Origin: an uncultured Bacteroidales bacterium | GTDB taxonomy: Bacteria > Bacteroidota > Bacteroidia > Bacteroidales > Bacteroidaceae | Assembly (NCBI GenBank): GCA_937995875.1 | Contig: CALKIW010000181.1 | Coordinates: 1 to 38,253 of the forward strand | Length of the DNA: 38,253 nt | Direction: 5' to 3' | Shown: positions 15,340 through 22,826 of the stretch, one piece after another | How the letters are laid out: the number at the start of each line of letters is the position of its first letter | How positions within the stretch are numbered: position 1 is the first letter of the stretch | Notes under the pieces: model-generated | What the model was told of the DNA's origin: nothing | Database searches by the model: none | The model's input: only the letters and a program-made list of their open reading frames with translations | Program-made: the position numbers and the translations under genes

Positions 15340-15876
15340 TTAGTTGTACCCGTTGGCTCTGAGAAAATCAGCCATTTTCTTTTTGCCACGTGCAAGGTGA
15401 CTTTTGACAGTGTTCTGTGGTATGGAACTGATTTCAGAAATTTTTTCAATAGATTGTCCTTCCATGAGTTGAAGCGTAATACAGATACGCTCGTTGTCGT
15501 TAAGTAATTGAAGGGCTTTGTAAAGATCCATTTTCAAATTGCTGTTCACCGCAGTCGCCCGCTCGCTTCTGAGGGATGGGGCGTCAATGTCTGTGGTTTC
15601 CTTGTGAGTTCGCACATAATCATAAAACACATTATAGGCTATACGGAAGAGCCACGTGAGAAAGGAAGACTTACCCTGAAACTGCGAGATATGAGTATAG
15701 GCTTTCACAAACGTGTCTTGTGCGAGATCATCGCTCAGCTGACTGTCGCCCAGCGTCTGTGAGAGCAGGAATCGTCGTATAGGCGACTGGTATTCCTTCA
15801 TCAACTTATCGAAAGCTTGTCGATTGTGGAATACAGCCACCTGTGTAACCAAGCGTATGTCTTCTTTGCGCTCCAC
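15340..15876 (-). CDS. ECF RNA polymerase sigma factor
   Basis: 178 residues. Region 2 (about 28-92) includes DDLAQDTFVKAYTHISQF and the -10-recognition/melting segment FLTWLFRIAYNVFYDYVR. Region 4 (about 120-170) has the helix-turn-helix SIEKISEISSIPQNTVKSHLARGKKKM. There are no regions 1.1 or 3, so it is an extracytoplasmic-function type. The start is GTG at 15876, directly abutting the TAA of the upstream DUF6249 gene (TAAGTG), which indicates translational coupling. It sits between two membrane-protein genes on the same strand, which suggests a membrane-controlled stress sigma. No FecR-type anti-sigma factor is nearby. Confidence 0.92.
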   Translation of the reverse strand: MERKEDIRLVTQVAVFHNRQAFDKLMKEYQSPIRRFLLSQTLGDSQLSDDLAQDTFVKAYTHISQFQGKSSFLTWLFRIAYNVFYDYVRTHKETTDIDAPSLRSERATAVNSNLKMDLYKALQLLNDNERICITLQLMEGQSIEKISEISSIPQNTVKSHLARGKKKMADFLRANGYN

Positions 15877-16503
15877 TTACTTTGATGTCTTAGCAATGAT
15901 TACTTGCCCAATGCCCCAACAGGCAATCAGTAGTCCTACACCGGCTAATAATTCAGCATCCCATACGAAGAACATGAGCGCTAACCCTACACCAATAGCT
16001 ATATTCTTAATTCCTTTTCTCTTGTAATAATCCGGAGATTCCGGAGTGAGGGGTTTCAGCTCCTCTGGTATTGGCTGTCCCGTTTCCATTGCTTTCTCAG
16101 CCAAAGTCACATTGTTATTGTGTCGTTTGATGAGGTAACGGATGATAAGTGCTATAAGGATGAATGGTGCCAGGGCACATAGCAGCAAGGCTAATATCAC
16201 CAAGACTGCGATAATCACACCACCTACACCTATTGTTCCGCCTAAAATCCCGGTAATAAACTCTTCCATTTTAGACTCATCATCGTTATATATCTCTGAA
16301 GTGTACACGGTGTCTTCCGTACCAGCTACACTCGTATTGGTTGTATCAGAGAACGCCTCTATTTCATCTTGCGATGTCGAGTTGTTTTGCGATGTCGAAT
16401 CGTTAATCTCTACCTGAGGATGATGGCGGTGACGCGGTTGTACTCCTGTAGCACTTGCATTAAGTGCAAACAACAAAGTTAATGCAATAAGATACTGTTT
16501 CAT
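15877..16503 (-). CDS. DUF6249 membrane protein
   Basis: 208 residues from ATG 16503, chosen because MKQYLIALTLLFALNASA is then a proper signal peptide; ATGs at 16512 and 16554 are alternatives. A Ser/Thr/Asn/Asp-rich periplasmic stretch (about 20-80) follows. Next come two long hydrophobic segments (about 83-118), a cytosolic basic/charged segment (IKRHNNNVTLAEKAMETGQPIPEEL) and two more hydrophobic segments near the C-terminus. The cytosolic block and the order of helices fit DUF6249, a family often found beside ECF sigma genes in Bacteroidales. The sigma factor gene starts at the very next base, so the two are co-translated. It may sense or transmit envelope state, which is inference. Confidence 0.75.
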   Translation of the reverse strand: MKQYLIALTLLFALNASATGVQPRHRHHPQVEINDSTSQNNSTSQDEIEAFSDTTNTSVAGTEDTVYTSEIYNDDESKMEEFITGILGGTIGVGGVIIAVLVILALLLCALAPFILIALIIRYLIKRHNNNVTLAEKAMETGQPIPEELKPLTPESPDYYKRKGIKNIAIGVGLALMFFVWDAELLAGVGLLIACWGIGQVIIAKTSK

Positions 16504-16558
16504 ATTTCTCATTTCATTTTGATATTCTATGATTTTGACGAAACACAATATCAATTAG

Positions 16559-16589
16559 TTGCAAAGTAAAGAAAAAAAAACTATTTTTG
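16559..16589 (+). promoter_or_regulatory. Promoter of rsmF-folA
   Basis: TTG at 16559-16561 and TATTTTTG at 16582-16589 match the Bacteroides -33/-7 pair with 23 bases between first bases. The ATG follows 22 bases after the box. Confidence 0.55.
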
Positions 16590-16610
16590 CAATTATAAAT
16601 ACCTTTTGTT

Positions 16611-18086
16611 ATGATATTACCTGAGGAGTTTGAAGAATACACACACAGACTGATGGGCAACGAGCTTTATGCCACCTTAAAGAAAGGTCTGGCAGAGGAA
16701 ACTCCGACAAGCATTCGTATAAACCCTTTCAAAGCAGACCAATATAATGATATAAAAAAGCATATTATAGACAGTGGACGTGGTGATGACTTGTTGTGGT
16801 GTCCCGAAGGACTTTATCTTTCAGAACGTCCCAACTTTACCTTTGACCCATTGTTTCATGCCGGATTATATTATGTCCAAGAGGCTTCGTCAATGTTCGT
16901 TTGCCATATTCTTCGACAACTTGTCAGCCATCCGGTCTTAATGCTCGACTTGTGCGCTGCTCCCGGTGGCAAATCAACGGCCTCGCGTAGTGTGTTGCCT
17001 AAAGGGAGCTTGCTGTTTAGCAATGAGCCCATGAAACTTCGTGCTTCTATTCTTTCAGAAAATATGCAGAAATTTGGACACCCCGATGTGGTCGTGACCA
17101 ACAATTATCCGAAAGAATATAGAAAGTCGGGACTAAAATTTGACGTTATTCTCGCCGACGTTCCGTGTTCGGGAGAGGGAATGTTTCGGAAAGATAGGAC
17201 TGCAATAGAGGAATGGAGCGTTCAAAATGTTGAAAAATGTAGGCAGTTACAACGCTCAATAGTAGAAGATGTATGGCCTTGTTTGGTTGATGGCGGATAC
17301 CTTATATATTCAACATGTACATTCAATGCACATGAAGATGAAGAGAATGTAAATTGGATAGCTGATAATTTAGGAGCGGATTTCGTTGAAATTGAAACAA
17401 GCGAAAAGTGGAATATAACAGGCTCCTTGATAGACAATAAACCGGTTTACCGTTTCGTTCCTGGCAAAACAAAGGGTGAAGGATTGTTTGTTGCAGTATT
17501 GCGAAAGCGTGGAGAGTTTGTAGGTGCTCTTGATTTACAATGCGACAAGGCTGCAAAGACCTATAAAAAACATCGTCGTTCCAACGGAAAATCCAAATTC
17601 GAGGAGCCGGCACAACCAATATACAGCCATTGGCTTAATGGCGACTTCTCTATTTTACGACGTCAGGACAAAGTTGTTGCGATACCTACGCGATGGTTGC
17701 CAATCTGTGAGCAAGCTGTCAAATATCTTCATGTTTTACACATGGGCGTTACATTAGGCGTTCATAAAGGTAAGAATCTAATTCCGGACACCTCTTTGGC
17801 CTTATCTTTAGCTGTTAATTCTGAAGCATTTTCATGTGTTGAGGTGGGGTATGAGACAGCTATCAACTATCTTCGCAAGGAAGCCATTAAATTGCCTGAA
17901 GGCACACCTTCCGGATTTGTCAAAATTACCTATATGGGTTATTCAATAGGTTTTGTGAAGAATATTGGTAACAGAGCTAATAACCTTTATCCGCAGGAGT
18001 GGAAAATAAAGACTACTTATCTATCAGAAAAACCTATAGATGTGCTCCAAATGGGGACTCATAAAAGTTTGAAACATGAAGATTAG
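16611..18086 (+). CDS. rsmF: RsmF-like 16S rRNA cytosine-C5 methyltransferase
   Basis: 491 residues, cytoplasmic, of the NOL1/NOP2/Sun family. The SAM-binding loop is LDLCAAPGGKST (about 115-126). The two catalytic cysteines are visible: C186 in DVPCSGEGMFR and C236 in YSTCTF. The region after residue 290 is a C-terminal extension ending in a PUA-like/RsmF RNA-binding part (GTPSGFVKITYMGYSIGFVKN). The length and that extension favour RsmF over RsmB. It methylates a cytosine in 16S rRNA in E. coli; the exact site here is unproven. Its end overlaps the start of folA by 11 bases in another frame, implying coupled translation. Confidence 0.92.
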   Translation: MILPEEFEEYTHRLMGNELYATLKKGLAEETPTSIRINPFKADQYNDIKKHIIDSGRGDDLLWCPEGLYLSERPNFTFDPLFHAGLYYVQEASSMFVCHILRQLVSHPVLMLDLCAAPGGKSTASRSVLPKGSLLFSNEPMKLRASILSENMQKFGHPDVVVTNNYPKEYRKSGLKFDVILADVPCSGEGMFRKDRTAIEEWSVQNVEKCRQLQRSIVEDVWPCLVDGGYLIYSTCTFNAHEDEENVNWIADNLGADFVEIETSEKWNITGSLIDNKPVYRFVPGKTKGEGLFVAVLRKRGEFVGALDLQCDKAAKTYKKHRRSNGKSKFEEPAQPIYSHWLNGDFSILRRQDKVVAIPTRWLPICEQAVKYLHVLHMGVTLGVHKGKNLIPDTSLALSLAVNSEAFSCVEVGYETAINYLRKEAIKLPEGTPSGFVKITYMGYSIGFVKNIGNRANNLYPQEWKIKTTYLSEKPIDVLQMGTHKSLKHED

Positions 18087-18543
18087 CATCATCGTTGCAA
18101 TGGCCGAAAATGGGGCGATAGGGTTTCGCAATCAGCTCTTGTACCATATTCCAGAAGACTTGAAGCGTTTTAAGGCGTTAACCATTGGCCATACGGTTGT
18201 GATGGGGCGGAAGACTTACCTTTCCTTACCCAATGGAGCTTTGCCGCAACGTCGTAATATTGTGTTGAGTCGGACAATTAAAAATATTACAGGTTGTGAT
18301 GTATATGCATCACTTGAAGAAGCATTGCATAGTTGCTCGGAAAACGAAGAAGTCTTTATAATAGGAGGAGAGAAGGTTTATCGGCAAGCAATACCTATGG
18401 CACATCGCATATATTTAACGCTCATAGAAAGAGTACCCCTACAAGCAGATGTGTTTTTCCCAAAAATATCCATGCAGCAATGGAACTTGACTATAAAGGA
18501 AGAGCACGATGGCTATTCCTTTATTCAATATGATAGAAAATAA
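18076..18543 (+). CDS. folA: Dihydrofolate reductase
   Basis: 155 residues, typical length. It reduces dihydrofolate to tetrahydrofolate with NADPH. Visible signatures are IVAMAENGAIGFRNQLLYHIPEDLKRF (substrate site and Met20-type loop), with acidic E26/D27 where FolA has its catalytic carboxylate; the NADPH-binding VMGRKTYLSLP; and FIIGGEKVYRQAIP. The ATG at 18076 overlaps the 3' end of the upstream methyltransferase gene by 11 bases. Folate supply and rRNA methylation have no direct biochemical tie, so the coupling is more likely about expression level. The gene ends 11 bases before the convergent Lrp-type gene, leaving no room for a separate terminator. Confidence 0.95.
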   Translation: MKISIIVAMAENGAIGFRNQLLYHIPEDLKRFKALTIGHTVVMGRKTYLSLPNGALPQRRNIVLSRTIKNITGCDVYASLEEALHSCSENEEVFIIGGEKVYRQAIPMAHRIYLTLIERVPLQADVFFPKISMQQWNLTIKEEHDGYSFIQYDRK

Positions 18544-18554
18544 AGATTGCTTGT

Positions 18555-19055
18555 TTATGCTTTATCTTCGATAGCATCTTCCTGCTCGTCCTCGTCATCT
18601 ATTATGGGGAGCTGGCGATCTATGGCAGCATTAAAGCTAACTATAGTCTCACTTCTTGAGAGTCCAAGAGGTTGCAGCTTGTCATGTATGATATTCAGCA
18701 AATGATGATTGTTCCTCGCATATAGCTTGATGAACATATCGCATCCGCCTGTTGTGAAATGACACTCAGTAACTTCAGGTATCAGTCGAAGTTTTTCCAC
18801 CACATCGTCGAAAGTTGATGGATCTTTGAGATAAAGTTCTACGTATGCACAAGCTTCATAGCCGATTTTCTCAGGATCAATGATAAACTGTGAGCCCTTT
18901 AATACCCCTAAGGAGGTGAGCTTCTGAATACGCTGATGAATCGCTGCACCACTTACATTACATTCACGAGCAACTTCCAAAAAGGGAGTACGTGCATCGT
19001 TGGCAATAAGTTGTAGAATTTTTCTATCTAACGAGTCTAAATAATGTCTTGCCAT
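18555..19055 (-). CDS. Lrp/AsnC family transcriptional regulator
   Basis: 166 residues. The N-terminal winged helix-turn-helix (about 4-60) is LDSLDRKILQLIANDARTPFLEVARECNVSGAAIHQRIQKL in pattern: the Lrp signature with the recognition helix in the second half. The C-terminal RAM/ligand-binding domain (about 70-150) includes YVELYLKDPSTFDDVV and VTECHFTTGGCDMFIKLYA, the latter carrying the usual TGxxD-type effector site. The tail is acidic (DDEDEQEDAIED). Such proteins form octamers or dimers and sense amino acids. The target is not visible; its own promoter is a TAACTTTG box just upstream. It is close to no amino acid operon except the aromatic block 6 kb away. Confidence 0.92.
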   Translation of the reverse strand: MARHYLDSLDRKILQLIANDARTPFLEVARECNVSGAAIHQRIQKLTSLGVLKGSQFIIDPEKIGYEACAYVELYLKDPSTFDDVVEKLRLIPEVTECHFTTGGCDMFIKLYARNNHHLLNIIHDKLQPLGLSRSETIVSFNAAIDRQLPIIDDEDEQEDAIEDKA

Positions 19056-19076
19056 ATATTTTTATTTATTTTGATG

Positions 19077-19107
19077 CAAAGTTACAAAGAATACAGCGTA
19101 ATTACAA
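19077..19107 (-). promoter_or_regulatory. Promoter of the Lrp-type regulator
   Basis: On the minus strand TAACTTTG (complement of 19077-19084) with TTG (complement of 19105-19107) 23 bases upstream by first base. The start codon is 22 bases downstream of the box. Confidence 0.55.
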
Positions 19108-19353
19108 TTTTTTCGTGTATTTTTATTATAATCTGACACAACATTTCATGCAATGTTGTATTATAGTTTTTGCGCATAGTAGCGCTCTTACTGTATGATA
19201 AGATTATATGGGGCCTCAAGTTGTTAAAATTACTATCTAACCTGAAGCTGATAATATGTTGTCTTTATCCTAATATTGCCCTCAATAATTACAATTCAAT
19301 TTAGGGACAGATAGTTTGGTATATGCTTTAGGCGTAATACTCTGTCTTTATTT
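19108..19353. other. Intergenic region downstream of exbD
   Basis: About 245 bases between the Lrp promoter and the end of the exbD cassette. GACAGA (19306-19311) and TCTGTC (19341-19346) form a weak 6-bp stem. I see nothing else. Confidence 0.4.
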
Positions 19354-19824
19354 CTATTCTTTTTTCTTTCGTTCTGTTGCAGAATAGGTGATACGGGTTG
19401 CCTTTGCTTGACGCAGGGCCTGTTTTACATCCGTGACAATCCCCATAGGAGTGTTTCTGTCTGCTTTGATAGAAACCGTCATTTGCTGACGGTCTTCAGG
19501 AGACATTCTGTTCTGCTCTGCTGAAACATAGTCTATAATTTCGTTGGTAGAAGCAAATTTGTCATTGATTTGAATACGTGCTCCCTCCTTCGAGATACTT
19601 TGCTGCCCTGCTGTTGGGTATCCAATGTATATATAGGTGATGGCTGTCTTTTTCGTAAGTCTCGACAATTCAGTGCCTTGTGGAACTTGGTATTTCACTT
19701 TCACGGCAACCTTTTGCATGTGCGTGACTATCATAAAGAAAAAGAGAACCGTAAATATCAAATCGGGTAGAGAGGCCGTATTCAAGCCCGGCACCTGATG
19801 TGAGCGACGACGGAACATACTCAT
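19354..19824 (-). CDS. exbD: ExbD/TolR biopolymer transport protein (second copy)
   Basis: 156 residues. It has a short basic cytosolic N-terminus (MSMFRRRSHQVPGLN), one membrane helix (about 20-38, SLPDLIFTVLFFFMIV) with the conserved proton-path Asp D21, and a periplasmic domain ending in VKQALRQAKATRITYSA. ExbD works with ExbB to convert proton flow into TonB movement. Its ATG overlaps the stop of the preceding exbD by four bases (ATGA). It is the last gene of the cassette. Pairs of unequal ExbD proteins are common in Bacteroidota. Confidence 0.93.
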   Translation of the reverse strand: MSMFRRRSHQVPGLNTASLPDLIFTVLFFFMIVTHMQKVAVKVKYQVPQGTELSRLTKKTAITYIYIGYPTAGQQSISKEGARIQINDKFASTNEIIDYVSAEQNRMSPEDRQQMTVSIKADRNTPMGIVTDVKQALRQAKATRITYSATERKKKE

Positions 19825-20372
19825 CTGTCACCTCCTTTCGAAGATGTATTTGTATCGACACTGTGCATCCCATCATATTGTTCGGCAATGCGTTGCGGAC
19901 ATTCTTCTTTTACCTTATCGCGTTGATTTTGAGAAAGTGATTCGTAATTTTGATGATATAGCTGCTGAGAAGTTTCATTCCGAAGTTTTTTATATGCAGC
20001 GACCAATTCGTTCTGTACTTGAAAATAAAGGTCGTAGCTTGCTTCGGGATCAGCATCTAATTTGAACAAATGTTTCTTACCAACTTTTTTAACAAAGGAT
20101 TCAGCCTGTTGGCGTAATTGATTTATAGCTATTGGTTTACCATTGGCTATCAATTTGTTATCAGCAGTAAGCTGTAAGGTCATCATCGTTCCCTGATCCA
20201 CAAAGGTTTCTTCTTGCTCTTGCCTCTCGGCGGGGGGCAACTGTCGCACCAACCCTTTGTCCACGTCCATATTGGTTGTGACTAAAAAGAATATCAACAG
20301 CATAAAGGAAATGTCAGCCGTTGAGGTAGTATTGAGTTCCGGAACTCTGTGTCGGCGACGGTAGAATCTCAT
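19821..20372 (-). CDS. exbD: ExbD/TolR biopolymer transport protein (first copy)
   Basis: 183 residues. It has a basic N-terminus (MRFYRRRHRVPELN) and one membrane helix (about 19-36, TADISFMLLIFFLVTT) with conserved Asp D20. The periplasmic domain is longer than in the second copy, with a C-terminal extension of about 55 residues rich in Gln, Asn and Glu (about 125-183) that typical ExbD proteins lack. Start and stop overlap the neighbouring genes by four bases each, so the cassette is tightly coupled. The extension may contact the envelope or another subunit, which is inference. Confidence 0.92.
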   Translation of the reverse strand: MRFYRRRHRVPELNTTSTADISFMLLIFFLVTTNMDVDKGLVRQLPPAERQEQEETFVDQGTMMTLQLTADNKLIANGKPIAINQLRQQAESFVKKVGKKHLFKLDADPEASYDLYFQVQNELVAAYKKLRNETSQQLYHQNYESLSQNQRDKVKEECPQRIAEQYDGMHSVDTNTSSKGGDR

Positions 20373-20875
20373 TTTCTACGGGTATATTTTGTAGCACCAT
20401 AGACTACAGCTATGATGGCAACGATCATTAAAATCAATGAAGTATAGATAAACATATCTGATGCTTTCAGCCAAAAATAATTAGTGAAATGAGTGCTATT
20501 AATCACTATATTGGATGATGAGCCGACAAGAAAGGTCAGCACGCAAAGCAACAATACGCCTATGGTGACACTATAATTGATTTTCTTAACAGGAATATTG
20601 TTGATGTAACTTTCCCCTTTGCCTCTCATGCGTAAGGCTCTTATCACTGCCCATACGGTAATACCTATGCCACTAATGATAAGACTGTAGCTCAGAATGA
20701 TGACCGCATCGGTAAGGAGGGGAGCATTAAAGTTGGGATTATCGGCAAAAGGACGAGTATAGCCCACAAACCAATACATCAGGAAAACCACAATGTACAC
20801 TGCTATCAAAACATAAAATGCACGCATTGACAGCTTTTCGGCAGACCATTTTTTCCAATTCTTCATGCCCATCAT
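20369..20875 (-). CDS. Membrane protein of the ExbB/ExbD cassette, unknown family
   Basis: 168 residues with four hydrophobic segments (about 20-38, 52-78, 101-118 and 138-160) and short charged loops. It ends in a basic tail KYTRRK. I do not recognise a named family. It is inserted between exbB and the first exbD and overlaps both by four bases (ATGA), so it is made in step with the proton-channel subunits. An accessory subunit of the channel or an assembly factor is the natural guess. Its N-terminus begins with two ATGs, and the one giving the 4-base overlap is used. Confidence 0.75.
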   Translation of the reverse strand: MMGMKNWKKWSAEKLSMRAFYVLIAVYIVVFLMYWFVGYTRPFADNPNFNAPLLTDAVIILSYSLIISGIGITVWAVIRALRMRGKGESYINNIPVKKINYSVTIGVLLLCVLTFLVGSSSNIVINSTHFTNYFWLKASDMFIYTSLILMIVAIIAVVYGATKYTRRK

Positions 20876-21753
20876 TTAGCGTTCTTCAGCTTATATTTCA
20901 TCACAGCATCGAGTAGACTAATGGTTGATTCCTCCATCTGTGAGGTAAGATGTTCTATCTTGGATAAGATGTAGTTATAGAAAATCTGTAGAATCAAGGC
21001 TACGATGATACCGAAAATCGTGGTAATCAGCGCAACTTTCATACCCGAAGCAACAATCGTGGGGCTGATATCTCCAGCCATTTGTATCTGGTCGAAGGCC
21101 ATTACCATACCGATAACAGTTCCCAAGAAGCCGAGCGATGGCGCCATAGCGATAAATAAGGTTATCCACGAACAACCCTTTTCCAGATTGGCACTTTGAA
21201 CTGAGCCATAGCTTATAATCGATCGTTCGATGTTGTCGATCGTTTCATTCACGCGCTCTAACCCTTGGTAACATATAGAGGCAACCGGTCCGCGAGTTTC
21301 TCTACACTGTTTTTTAGCTCCCTCTATATCACCTGCCATAATCTTGTCATCAAGGTCTTTCATAAACTTTTTGGCATTTATCTCCGACAGACTAAGATAA
21401 ATGATACGCTCTATACAAAACGCTAAACCCAAAACGAGAGCGAGGGCAACAAGAGACATGAAACTTGCGTTGCCTTCTATAAATTTAGTTTTTAATGCTT
21501 TGTGGAATCCGACACTTTTTATAGGTTCCTCTGACTGACTGCTATTGTCGCTCAATTTGTTATCAAGCATACTCGCAGCTTCCGTGCTGTCTAACTCTTC
21601 GAAACTGTCTTCTATAGCTTTTTGTGATGTCGTATTCTCTGTAGTTACGGACACTTTCTCATGCTTTGATGCAGATGTATTCTGGGCATATAGAAAGCCA
21701 TAACAAAAAACAAAAACTAAGGATAATATGAGACGCCTGACTGAGTTTTTCAT
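20872..21753 (-). CDS. exbB: MotA/TolQ/ExbB proton channel protein
   Basis: 293 residues. It has an N-terminal signal peptide (about 1-23, ending FLYAQ), then a periplasmic Ser/Glu/Asp-rich linker (about 24-85) not found in E. coli ExbB. The channel has a first membrane helix (about 97-120) and two more helices in the TolQ/ExbB domain (about 195-220 and 240-265). The family signature APSLGFLGTVIGMVMAF is present, as is the conserved Thr/Gly-rich SGMKVALITTIFGI. With ExbD and TonB it energises outer-membrane receptors. It is the first gene of a four-gene cassette and begins 55 bases after the tRNA-Ser gene on the same strand; no good promoter box lies between. Confidence 0.94.
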   Translation of the reverse strand: MKNSVRRLILSLVFVFCYGFLYAQNTSASKHEKVSVTTENTTSQKAIEDSFEELDSTEAASMLDNKLSDNSSQSEEPIKSVGFHKALKTKFIEGNASFMSLVALALVLGLAFCIERIIYLSLSEINAKKFMKDLDDKIMAGDIEGAKKQCRETRGPVASICYQGLERVNETIDNIERSIISYGSVQSANLEKGCSWITLFIAMAPSLGFLGTVIGMVMAFDQIQMAGDISPTIVASGMKVALITTIFGIIVALILQIFYNYILSKIEHLTSQMEESTISLLDAVMKYKLKNAK

Positions 21754-21808
21754 CTCTACGTGGAAATTAGGTCAAGAACTGAGAAATGGTCAAACATCAA
21801 ACATTCTG

Positions 21809-21896
21809 CGGAGAGAGGGGGATTCGAACCCCCGAAACGCTTTTGGCGTTTACGCGCTTTCCAGGCGGGCCTCTTCAACCACTCGAGCATCTCTCC
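21809..21896 (-). tRNA. tRNA-Ser (anticodon GGA)
   Basis: 88 bases. The acceptor stem is GGAGAGA/TCTCTCC with discriminator G; CCA is not encoded. It has a D-arm CTC/GAG, anticodon loop CTGGAAA with GGA at 21862-21860, a long class II variable arm AAACGC/GCGTTT and a T-arm GGGGG TTCGAAT CCCCC. The anticodon stem (CCCGC/GCGCG) has one C-C mismatch at tRNA positions 28 and 42 (21868 and 21854). The rest pairs well, so the gene is probably functional. Confidence 0.95.
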
Positions 21897-21932
21897 TGGT
21901 TGTTGTTTAACCTTTCAATTTTATTGTGAATG

Positions 21933-21940
21933 CAAAAGTA
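21933..21940 (-). promoter_or_regulatory. -7 promoter box of tRNA-Ser
   Basis: The complement reads TACTTTTG, an exact TAnnTTTG match, 37 bases before the mature 5' end. It may also serve the exbB cassette, which has no clear promoter of its own. Confidence 0.5.
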
Positions 21941-21956
21941 TTACATTTACTTCAAT

Positions 21957-21978
21957 AAACAGGGAGTTCCCGCTGTTT
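21957..21978 (-). terminator. Hairpin after tatD
   Basis: AAACAG pairs with CTGTTT, then after a one-base bulge GGG pairs with CCC around a 4-base loop. It lies just downstream of tatD on the minus strand and before the tRNA promoter. Confidence 0.45.
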
Positions 21979-22000
21979 TTTATAATTCTTTAATGATTGG

Positions 22001-22825
22001 TCATGCGGAGACGGAAACTCCAAACAATCGATATACATTATTATTGGCGATGGTTGCCACTTCTGACTCTGATACATTGTAGCTTTGTGCTAACGTTTTC
22101 AAAACTTGGACAGCAAAAGCACTCTCATTACGTTTTCCACGAAAAGGAACTGGAGCCATATAAGGACTGTCGGTCTCTAACACGATGCGTTGAAGGGGAA
22201 CGGCTGCGGGCAAATCTTCACGTAGATGACTGCTCTTGAAAGTGGAAACTCCACCAATTCCCAGACAAAAACGGTCTAATTGCAAGAAACGTTCAGCTTC
22301 TTTCTGATTGCCGGTAAAGCAGTGGAAAACGCCGCCCGGTAATTCATTAGCATACGGCTGCATGACATGGAGCATCTCGTTTTGTGCCTTGCGACAATGG
22401 ATCATCAGCGGCAACTGAAATTCTATCGACCATTCCAGTTGCTTCTCGAATGCCTGAAGTTGTTCTTTTTCAAACTGACGCGACCAATAAAAGTCAAGCC
22501 CACATTCGCCAACAGCAATGTATTTTAACGGACTGTCAGCCTCTTTGCATAGATTATCCTCAAACGCTCGCTTCATGTCAGAGAGTACTTCCTGCCAGTC
22601 TTCCTTAACTTCCTCTGGCTGCAGGCCAAGCATCGGAAAGCAAAAGCCGGGATGCTGACGACAGACTTCCATCACCGTTACGATAGACTCCCGATTTATG
22701 GCCGGAACAAACACGGCGCCTACTCCTGACTGTTTTGCACGACTGATTACCTCAGGGAGATCATTTTGATATTCTTCTCCATCGAGGTGTGCGTGTGTAT
22801 CTACAAACGTTATTTTGTCATCCAT
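22001..22825 (-). CDS. tatD: TatD family metal-dependent DNase
   Basis: 274 residues, cytoplasmic TIM barrel. Metal-binding motifs in order are VDTHAHLDGEEY (near residue 8), the catalytic GECGLDFYW, LMIHCRK, FHCFTGN and LETDSPYMAP with the final metal Asp. TatD enzymes are Mg-dependent 3'-5' DNases with roles in oxidative DNA repair and quality control. The gene starts one base after the stop of the polyprenyl synthase gene (22827), so the two are coupled. This pairing with a prenyl synthase and TonB looks like a housekeeping operon. The C-terminus is complete. Confidence 0.93.
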   Translation of the reverse strand: MDDKITFVDTHAHLDGEEYQNDLPEVISRAKQSGVGAVFVPAINRESIVTVMEVCRQHPGFCFPMLGLQPEEVKEDWQEVLSDMKRAFEDNLCKEADSPLKYIAVGECGLDFYWSRQFEKEQLQAFEKQLEWSIEFQLPLMIHCRKAQNEMLHVMQPYANELPGGVFHCFTGNQKEAERFLQLDRFCLGIGGVSTFKSSHLREDLPAAVPLQRIVLETDSPYMAPVPFRGKRNESAFAVQVLKTLAQSYNVSESEVATIANNNVYRLFGVSVSA

Positions 22826-22826
22826 T

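Noticed and set aside
19306..19346. GACAGA/TCTGTC as the terminator of the exbD cassette
   Set aside because: The stem is 6 bp with a 29-base loop and no T-run; too weak to call.
19570..21199. Plus-strand frames across the exbB/exbD cassette
   Set aside because: The minus-strand frames carry clear family motifs and 4-base overlaps; the plus frames are shadows.
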